Part shown: piece after piece, positions 53,635-60,400 of the stretch
How the letters are laid out: the number at the start of each line of letters is the position of its first letter
Position numbering within the stretch: position 1 is the first letter of the stretch
Assembly: GCA_963850095.1 (NCBI GenBank)
Contig: CAWKJX010000014.1
Span: forward strand, 248,001 to 312,000
Direction of reading: 5' to 3'
DNA length: 64,000 nt
Origin: Bog-473 sp963850095
Lineage (GTDB): Bacteria > Actinomycetota > Acidimicrobiia > Acidimicrobiales > RAAP-2
Notes under the pieces: model-generated
The model's input: the letters and a program-made list of their open reading frames with translations, nothing else
The model's database searches: none
Told to the model about the DNA's origin: nothing
Position numbers and translations under genes: made by a program

Positions 53635-54756
53635 ATGATCGTCGGAATCCCCACCGAAGTGAAGGCCGACGAATACCGGGTGGCCATCACCCCGGCCGGC
53701 GTACGCGAGCTGACCTCGGCCGGTCACACGGTGCTGGTGCAGAAGGGGGCCGGCGACGGCTCGTCCATGCCCGACAGCGATTTCGAGCGGACCGGCGCCA
53801 CCATCATGGAGGACGCCGACGAGCTCTGGGCCGCCGCCGACCTGGTGTGCAAGGTGAAGGAGCCGGTGCCCGAGGAGTACCACCGCCTGGGCCTGCGCCG
53901 GAACCAGACGCTCTTCACGTACCTGCACCTGGCCGCCTCGCGCGAGTGCACGGACGCGCTGGTCGTTGCCGGCAACGTCGCCATCGCCTACGAGACGGTG
54001 CGCCAGGAGGACAACACGCTGCCCCTGCTGGCCCCCATGAGCGAAGTGGCCGGCCGCATGGCCCCGCTGATGGGTGCCCACCACCTGATGCGCCCGGGCG
54101 GCGGACGTGGCGTGCTGGTCAGCGGGGTGCCGGGCGTCCGTTGCGCCCGCGTCGTCATCCTCGGCGCCGGCGTGTCCGGATTCGCCGCCGCCACCATCGC
54201 GGTCGGCCTGCACTCGGAGGTGTTCGTCCTCGACAAGAATCTCGACCGCTTACGCGAGGTGGACCACCACTTCCGCGGGGCGCTCGAGACGATCGCCTCG
54301 TCCCAACACGCCATCGAAGAGGTTTGTGTCGACGCCGACATCGTCATCGGCGCCGTCCTGGTCGTGGGGGCCCGGGCGCCCCGCCTGGTGCCCGACACGC
54401 TGGTGGAGCAGATGCGGCCCGGGTCCGTCCTGGTCGACATTTCGGTGGACCAGGGTGGCTGCTTCGAGTCGACCCACCCGACGACGCACTCCAACCCGAC
54501 GTACGAGGTGCACGGGTGCGTCTTCTACTGCGTGGCGAACATGCCGGGGGCGGTGCCGCACACCTCCACCCACGCCCTGGCCAACGCCACCTTGCCCTAC
54601 ACGTTGAACATCGCCTCTTTGGGCTGGCAGAAGGCGGTCCGGGCCGACCACGCCCTGGCCGAGGGGGTCAACGTCGTCGGCGGCCACGTCGTCTACAAGC
54701 CCGTGGCCGACGCCCACGACATGGAGTACGTGCCGCTGGCCGGGCTGTTGGACTGA
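53635..54756 (+). CDS. ald: Alanine dehydrogenase
   Basis: A 373 aa NAD-dependent enzyme interconverting L-alanine and pyruvate plus ammonia. Substrate-site residues are in LVCKVKEPVPEEY (Lys 75) and LFTYLHLAA (His 98). The NAD loop is VVILGAGVSGFAAATIAVG, and the C-terminal DQGGCFESTHPTTHSNP matches the family. Length is standard (about 370). ATG 53635 has AGAGGAGAAG upstream. In this locus it can regenerate pyruvate from alanine formed by the aminotransferase. Confidence 0.93.
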   Translation: MIVGIPTEVKADEYRVAITPAGVRELTSAGHTVLVQKGAGDGSSMPDSDFERTGATIMEDADELWAAADLVCKVKEPVPEEYHRLGLRRNQTLFTYLHLAASRECTDALVVAGNVAIAYETVRQEDNTLPLLAPMSEVAGRMAPLMGAHHLMRPGGGRGVLVSGVPGVRCARVVILGAGVSGFAAATIAVGLHSEVFVLDKNLDRLREVDHHFRGALETIASSQHAIEEVCVDADIVIGAVLVVGARAPRLVPDTLVEQMRPGSVLVDISVDQGGCFESTHPTTHSNPTYEVHGCVFYCVANMPGAVPHTSTHALANATLPYTLNIASLGWQKAVRADHALAEGVNVVGGHVVYKPVADAHDMEYVPLAGLLD

Positions 54757-54800
54757 GTTTCGCGGCGGCGGGCCGGGGGGTTTCGGGCCGTTGGCCCTGT

Positions 54801-55994
54801 TCAGCCGAGCCGGGACCCCACGATGGAGACGAACGACACCATTTCGCCGGGGTAACCACCCAGGTTGTGGACCATGGCCAGACCCCGTTCCCGAGTGCCG
54901 ATGCGACGGTCCTCGGGCGCCTCGTCCCGCAGCTGCAGCCAGCACTCGAAGAACATGCGCAGCCCCGATGCGCCGACAGGGTGGCCGAAGCTCTTCAGTC
55001 CGCCGTCGGGGTTCACCGGCAGGTCGCCGTCGAGGGCGAACGTCCCCGCCAGCACCTCTTTCCACGCCGTGCCCCGTTCGGCGAAGCCCAGGTCCTCCAT
55101 GAGGACCAGCTCGGTCGGGGTGAAGCAGTCGTGCACCTCGGCCATCGCCAGCTGACGGCGCGGGTCGGTGATGCCGGCCTGCGCATAGGCGTCGGCCGCC
55201 GCCGCCTCGCACTCGGGGAAGTGGGTGTAGTCATAGCCGGGGTCGATCAGTCCCGATCCGCTCCCGGCGGCGAACGACAGCGCCTTCACGTAGATCGGCT
55301 TGTCGGTGTACTTCGTCGCGTCCTCGGCCCGCACCACGATGGCGGCGGCCGCCCCGTCGGCCACGCCGGCGCAGTCGAACACCCCGAGCGAGCCGGCCAG
55401 GCGGGGCGACGACAACGCCTGCTCCTTGGTGATCTCCCGCCGGAACTGCGCCCGCGGGTTCCGGGCGCCGTTGTAGTGGTTCTTGACCGCGATGGAGGCC
55501 AGTACCTCGCCCATGGTGTCGGCGTCGACCCCGTATTTCTGCGCGTACGCCGGGGCGACCATGGAGAACATGGCGGCCGCCGTCAACGTCCGGGCCGTCC
55601 CGTCGCCGGGCGGGTTCACGGGGTTCAGCCCCTGGAAGCCGCTGTCCTTCACCTTCTCGGCCCCCACCGCCATGGCCACGTCGTAGGCCCCTGACGCCAC
55701 GGCGTACGCCGCCGCCCGCAGCGCTTCTGACCCCGTGGCGCAGTAGTTCTCCACCCGGGTCACCGGCTTGTTGCGGAGTTGCAGCGGACGGGCCAGCGTG
55801 ATGCCGCTCATGCCGCTCTGCGCAGTGCCGAACCAGTAGGCGTCCACGTCGTCCTTGGCGATTCCGGCCGATGCGAAGGCGTCCGTGCTGGCGTCGACGA
55901 TGAGATCGTCCAGCCCCTTCTGCCACAACTCGGCGAAGGGCGTGCAACCCATGCCGACGATGGCGACCCGGTCCCGGACCCCGTGCGAGCCCAT
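54801..55994 (-). CDS. SCP2/thiolase-like acetyl-CoA acetyltransferase
   Basis: A 397 aa thiolase-superfamily protein. The nucleophile region is VENYCATGSEALRAA (Cys 85), the catalytic His regions are EVHDCFTPTELVL and LKSFGHPVGASGLRM, and the last motif is HNLGGYPGEMVSFV, where classical thiolases have a second Cys (absent here, as in many SCP2-type members). ATG 55994 overlaps the TGA of the upstream OB-fold gene. Such pairs often form a complex for retro-aldol or thiolytic side-chain cleavage in steroid and lipid catabolism. Confidence 0.85.
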   Translation of the reverse strand: MGSHGVRDRVAIVGMGCTPFAELWQKGLDDLIVDASTDAFASAGIAKDDVDAYWFGTAQSGMSGITLARPLQLRNKPVTRVENYCATGSEALRAAAYAVASGAYDVAMAVGAEKVKDSGFQGLNPVNPPGDGTARTLTAAAMFSMVAPAYAQKYGVDADTMGEVLASIAVKNHYNGARNPRAQFRREITKEQALSSPRLAGSLGVFDCAGVADGAAAAIVVRAEDATKYTDKPIYVKALSFAAGSGSGLIDPGYDYTHFPECEAAAADAYAQAGITDPRRQLAMAEVHDCFTPTELVLMEDLGFAERGTAWKEVLAGTFALDGDLPVNPDGGLKSFGHPVGASGLRMFFECWLQLRDEAPEDRRIGTRERGLAMVHNLGGYPGEMVSFVSIVGSRLG

Positions 55995-57491
55995 CAGCTT
56001 CGACCTCCTGCGTCTGTGTTTGCGTTTGGGGTGCGTCGTCGTTGGCGCCGTCGGCCTCGGCGCGTGCGCCGGCGCCGGCCCGCACCGGCCGCCCCTTCCA
56101 GAAGTAGTCGTGGATGCCGTCGGCGCTGAAGAGCCGCCGGAAGGTCATCTCCACCCGGCTGCCGGCCCGGATCTCCTCGGCGTCGGTATCGGTGAGCTCG
56201 ACCGGGTAGCGGCCGCCCCCGTCGAAGTCGACCACGGCGAAGACGATGGGCGGGCTGGGGGAGTAGGCCAGGCGGTCGATGGTGCACGTGACGACGGTGC
56301 CGGTGGCATCCGCCATGGCCACGGGCTCCATGTCGTCGAGGGCACCGCCCTCCATCGACACCCGTGACGGCGGGAGGTGCAGAGGCGCCCGACGAGCGGT
56401 CCCTCGACCCCACGAAGCCGAACTTCCAGTCCTCGTTGCGGTGGGCGGCCGAGCTCGATACCCGGGCGGGCTCGGGTCGCCGGGGCGGCTCGGGCTGGAG
56501 CTGGCCCCGCCACGCCAGGAACTTGGCGTAGGAGATGGGTGCGCCGTTGGCCACCTGGTCGGCCACGGGCCGCGCCGGTCGCCACGACGCCAGCGCCTCC
56601 GTCGTGCGCAAGACGAGCGCGTCGGCGCCGTCGGCCAGGTGGACCACCACCACGGCCGCTCCGGCCGGCGTCCCGTCGCCGGCCATCGCCTCGAGCGCCG
56701 AGGTCAGCACGAGGAGGGGGTGGGCCACCCCGCTCTGGCCGACGCTCGCGGTCAGGTCGTCGGCCACGACGCCGTCTCCGAGCCCCAGCTTCTTGGTCAG
56801 GCCCGCCACGGCGCGGCCGTGCATGCCGGTGATGACCAGCCGCCCGACGTCGCCGGGCTCGAGTCCGGCGGCCTTCATGGCGCGCCCCACGGCCTCGTGG
56901 CCCAGGGCCAGGTAGCGGTTCTCCCCGAAGCGCTCCTCCCACAGCCTGGAGGTGCGGTCGCCCGGAGCGCGCCAGCGGTCGGTGAACTCGTCGGTGGCCG
57001 AGGCGGCCGTGACCAACTCGGCCAGGACGTCGGGCCCGTCACCCACCAGGACGGCGGCCCCGGCGTCGCCGCCGGCCGCCTCGTCGCCACTCGTGGGCAA
57101 CCCGTCGCGCAGGTCGGCCGCCACCACCAGCGTGGTCCCGGTGCTGCGCAGCGCAGTGACGAGGCAGCCCATGCCCGAGCGCAGCGCGCCCCCGAAGTCG
57201 TAGGCGGCCACGTCGCCGGGCAGGCGGAGGGCGGCCGCCACGGCCGTCGCGTTCGTCTTGTCCAGGTACGCCGGCCGCGTCGTGGCGAACCACAGCGCTT
57301 CGGGGGTTCGTCCCGGAGCCGTGCGCACGGCCAAGACGGGCCGCCTCCACGCCGAGCGTGGTCGTGTCCTCGTCGTGCGATGCCACCGCCCGACTCCCCC
57401 GGCCGCCGCCGCCCCCCATGAACGAGGCGATGTCCGCCCGGGCGAGGCGCCGGTAGGGCACCGAGCCCGCCGCACTGATGATCCCTGGCAC
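55994..57491 (-). CDS. HMG-CoA-synthase-like / DUF35 OB-fold protein, frameshifted
   Basis: Reconstructed to about 498 aa. A thiolase-fold first part (ISAAGSVPYRRLARADIASF, TPEALWFATTRPAYLDKTNA, ADDLTASVGQSGVAHPLLVL) is followed by a C-terminal DUF35 OB fold (LHLPPSRVSMEGGALDDMEP, VTCTIDRLAYSPSPPIVFAV, RRLFSADGIHDYFWKGRP). Extra bases near 57333 and 56383, and a short G/C run at 56028-56031, account for three frame changes. The zinc-ribbon cysteines usual before the OB fold are Ser or other residues here (RDRSSG). GTG 57491 is chosen. It overlaps the thiolase gene, its probable partner. Confidence 0.75.
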
Positions 57492-57590
57492 GGCGCATGA
57501 GCCTAACGGGTGCCCGCGGGACCACCTGATGGGTCGTCAGGTGTCGCCGTACCGAGCAGCGGGGGTCCGGATCGGAGCAGACTGCGTTCC

Positions 57591-59033
57591 ATGGGTTCCA
57601 TGGCGGATCATCCCCAGTCTCAACCCGAGCCCGGGTCTCAGCCCGGTCCTCCGCCCCCACGCCAACCCGAGCCGGGAGGAGGCGAGCTCTCCGTGCGGGT
57701 GGCCGACGCCGACCGTGACCGTACGGTCGCCCAGCTGCGTGAGCACGTGGTCGCGGGCCGCCTGACCCTCGACGAGTTCTCCGACCGGGTCGGCCGGGCC
57801 CTCGGGGCCACGACCCGGGCCGACCTCGATGCGGTCATGGCGGATCTCCCCTCGCTCTCGGCCCAGGTGGCGGAGCCCGAGTCCGGTGTCGAGCCCGTCC
57901 CGCCGCGCCAGAGACGGCGCTGGCACGTCGCCGTCATGAGCGGCCACGACACCAAGGGTCGCTGGCGCATCAGCGGCCAGACGAATGCCATCGCCGTCAT
58001 GGGCGGCTGCGATCTCGACCTGCGCTACGCCGAAATCGAAGGCCCCGAGGTCGTGATCACTGCCTTCGCCTTCTGGGGCGGGATCCAGGTGACCGTGCCC
58101 GAGGGTTTCGACGTCGAGCTGAGCGGGTTCTCCTTCATGGGCGGGCGCAGCCTCAAGACGCGGGACGTGCCCCTCATTCCGGGCTCCCCCCGCATCACCG
58201 TGCGGGGCTTCGCCATCATGGGCGGCATCGACGTGCGCAGCCGCCCCAGCCGTTCGGCCCGATCGGGTGGTTCGGGACGGTCCCGCCGACGCGCCCGGGA
58301 CCTCCCCGAGGCGCCTGCCGCGGCAGCGGCCGCCGCCGCCGGTACCGACGAGCTCGGGGTCGGGCCGCCCGAGTCCGTGCATGCATCGGTGTCTGCGCCT
58401 CCGTCCGCGCCCGAGCCAGTGTCCCGGACCGAGCCCCCGCCGCCGCCCCCGCCCCCGCCCCCGCCCGTCACCCCCGACCAGGCGGATCTACAGGCCGTCC
58501 AGGACGACGTCGCCACCGACGGCACCGTGACCATCCTGTTCTGCGACATGGTCGACTACGCCGGCATGACCGAGCGCCTCGGTGACCGGGCCTCCCACCG
58601 CCTGCTGCACGAGCACCACCGCATGGTGCGCCAGGCGCTGAGCCATCACGGCGGCCGTGAAATCAAAGTCCAGGGCGACGGCTTCATGATCGCCTTCGGC
58701 GGGGTGGCCCGGGCCCTGCGCTGCGCCGTGGAGATCCAGCGCGCCGTCGACGCGTACGAGCCGGAGGCCGACGGCGAGCCCATCGGCGTGCACATCGGCA
58801 TCAACACGGGCGACGCCCTGGTCGAAGCCGACGACTTCCTCGGTCACGCCGTCATCGTCGCCTCCCGGTTGGCCGACGCGGCCGGCCCCGGCGAAATCCT
58901 CGTCTCCTCCCTCTCCGAGCAGCTGGTGCAGGGCTCGGGCGAGTTCACCTTCTCCGGCCACCGCGAGACCCGGCTCAAGGGCATGGCGCGGGCCCAGCTG
59001 TCCGCCACCCTGTCCTGGGCGGACCCCCCGTAG
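57591..59033 (+). CDS. DUF1707 / LiaF-like / class III cyclase fusion
   Basis: A 480 aa protein with three parts. Residues 33-87 are a DUF1707 module (SVRVADADRDRTVAQLREHV, LTLDEFSDRVGRAL). About 108-205 is a LiaF-type beta region with repeated glycine turns (NAIAVMGGCDLDLRYAEI, ITAFAFWGGIQVTVPEG, RGFAIMGGIDVRSR). After an Ala/Pro-rich linker with eleven Pro in a row comes a class III cyclase (310-475): TILFCDMVDYAGMTERLGD (metal Asp), IKVQGDGFMIAF and GVHIGINTGDALV. It links an envelope-stress type module to cyclic nucleotide formation. ATG 57591 is used; ATG 57600 is an alternative. Confidence 0.82.
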   Translation: MGSMADHPQSQPEPGSQPGPPPPRQPEPGGGELSVRVADADRDRTVAQLREHVVAGRLTLDEFSDRVGRALGATTRADLDAVMADLPSLSAQVAEPESGVEPVPPRQRRRWHVAVMSGHDTKGRWRISGQTNAIAVMGGCDLDLRYAEIEGPEVVITAFAFWGGIQVTVPEGFDVELSGFSFMGGRSLKTRDVPLIPGSPRITVRGFAIMGGIDVRSRPSRSARSGGSGRSRRRARDLPEAPAAAAAAAAGTDELGVGPPESVHASVSAPPSAPEPVSRTEPPPPPPPPPPPVTPDQADLQAVQDDVATDGTVTILFCDMVDYAGMTERLGDRASHRLLHEHHRMVRQALSHHGGREIKVQGDGFMIAFGGVARALRCAVEIQRAVDAYEPEADGEPIGVHIGINTGDALVEADDFLGHAVIVASRLADAAGPGEILVSSLSEQLVQGSGEFTFSGHRETRLKGMARAQLSATLSWADPP

Positions 59034-59038
59034 TCCCG

Positions 59039-60274
59039 ATGGGGGCCGAGTCCGTACCGCCCGAACCCGCAGGTCAACCCCGGTCGCGTTGGCAGGAGGC
59101 GGGGCTCTACGACCCCGACGCCCCGGACGCACCCGACCGGCTGGCCCTGCTGGAGTACCTGACCGAACGCGGCGCCACCGTCCCCCAGATGGTCGAGGCC
59201 CACCGCCTGGGCTCGCTGCCCGGCGTGGCCGGCGACCTCGTCATACGCGAACACCACGACATGGTGCCGGTGTCCGCCATCGCGGCAGAGAGCGGACTCG
59301 ACCTCCCCCGCGTCCTGCGGGCCCTGGTCGCCGCCGGCGTCCCGGCCGACTCCGACACCGAGGTCGCTTCCGATCTCGCAGGCCTCATGGTGGCGTTCGA
59401 GCAGGGCGCGGCGCTCATGGGCGACGAGGCCATCCTGGCGTTCACCCGGGTGCTCGGACGGGCCGCCACGAACATCGCCGAGGCGGCCATCGCCCTCTTC
59501 TTCGCCGAAATGGGTCCCGGCACCGTCCGCGCCGGCGAAGACGAGCTGGCCCGGGCCCGCCAGGCCGAGGCGGCGACCATGGCCTTCTTGTTGGTGCCCG
59601 GCGCCCTGGCTCGGATGGTGACGGACGCCTTCGTGCGGGCCGAGCAGCGGGCCGAGCTGGCACGTGCCTGGCCGGGTCAGGCGCCGTCCGGGCCCACCCA
59701 CGGGTCCGGCCCGGTCGGCCCTGTGGGTGGCGACGGCCCGCCCATCCCCGGACCCACCGAGGTGGTGGCGCTGGGCTTCGTCGACCTGGTCGGCTCCACC
59801 GCCTGGGCCCAGACACTGGACCTGCGCGAACAAAGCCTGGCCCTGACCAGGTTCGAGTCGGCCGCCTGGTCGAGCGCCGTGCTGGCCGGCGGCCGCGTCG
59901 TCAAGACCATCGGGGACGAGGTGTTCTTCGCCGCCCCGACCGCGGCCGCCGCCTGTCGCATCGGGCTCGACGTGTGCCGGGCCGCCGCCGCCGACCCGGT
60001 CCTCCCGCCTGCCCGTGGCGCGGTCGGCATCGGGCCGGTCACCCCGCGGGAGGGCGACTACTACGGGCCGCTGGTCAACCTGCTGTCCCGCCTGGTCAAG
60101 GCGGGCGAACCCGGCCAGCTCGTCGTCACCGAGACCGCCGCCGCCGAGCTCCCCGACGACGCCTTCGTCCTGCGCCCGCTGGCGCCGGCCGCCCTGCGCG
60201 GCATCGACCGACCGGTCAGGGCCTTCACGGTCGAAAGCCATGACCACGACCACGACCACGACCAGGCTCGATGA
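59039..60274 (+). CDS. Class III adenylate cyclase with N-terminal regulatory domain
   Basis: A 411 aa protein. Residues 15-215 are a helical regulatory domain like that of the pH-sensing mycobacterial cyclase Rv1264 (LALLEYLTERGATVPQMVEA, ALMGDEAILAFTRVLGRAA, AIALFFAEMGPGTVRAGEDE). The catalytic domain (235-400) has VALGFVDLVGSTAWAQTLD with one metal Asp, VVKTIGDEVFFAAPTAAA and YYGPLVNLLSRLV. The C-terminus ends in an alternating His-Asp run. It starts five bases after the preceding cyclase gene, so the two form one operon. Confidence 0.85.
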   Translation: MGAESVPPEPAGQPRSRWQEAGLYDPDAPDAPDRLALLEYLTERGATVPQMVEAHRLGSLPGVAGDLVIREHHDMVPVSAIAAESGLDLPRVLRALVAAGVPADSDTEVASDLAGLMVAFEQGAALMGDEAILAFTRVLGRAATNIAEAAIALFFAEMGPGTVRAGEDELARARQAEAATMAFLLVPGALARMVTDAFVRAEQRAELARAWPGQAPSGPTHGSGPVGPVGGDGPPIPGPTEVVALGFVDLVGSTAWAQTLDLREQSLALTRFESAAWSSAVLAGGRVVKTIGDEVFFAAPTAAAACRIGLDVCRAAAADPVLPPARGAVGIGPVTPREGDYYGPLVNLLSRLVKAGEPGQLVVTETAAAELPDDAFVLRPLAPAALRGIDRPVRAFTVESHDHDHDHDQAR

Positions 60275-60324
60275 AGCATCGGGCCACCCATCGCACCCCC
60301 ACCCACCCGCTGCCTCGTGAGCTA

Positions 60325-60343
60325 ATCTGACGCCCCGTCAGAT
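60325..60343. promoter_or_regulatory. Perfect palindromic operator before the fusion-led operon
   Basis: ATCTGACG-CCC-CGTCAGAT: two 8-base arms, fully complementary, with a 3-base centre, 57 bases before the ATG of the acyl-CoA dehydrogenase fusion gene. Size and symmetry suit a TetR-family dimer, a class that commonly controls CoA-ester catabolism in actinomycetes. No regulator gene is adjacent within the window. Confidence 0.65.
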
Positions 60344-60400
60344 CTGCGGCGGCTGCGGCCCTCGCAGTCCCGTCGCCCCCTCCCGGAGGTCACCAGCGCC

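Noticed and set aside
54250..55212. Minus-strand open frame across the end of ald and the thiolase gene
   Set aside because: Composition is that of a shadow frame, and both real genes have complete domain matches in their own frames.
58437..58470. CCGCCCCCG repeat as a separate regulatory repeat
   Set aside because: It is the coding sequence of the polyproline linker of the cyclase fusion and needs no other explanation.
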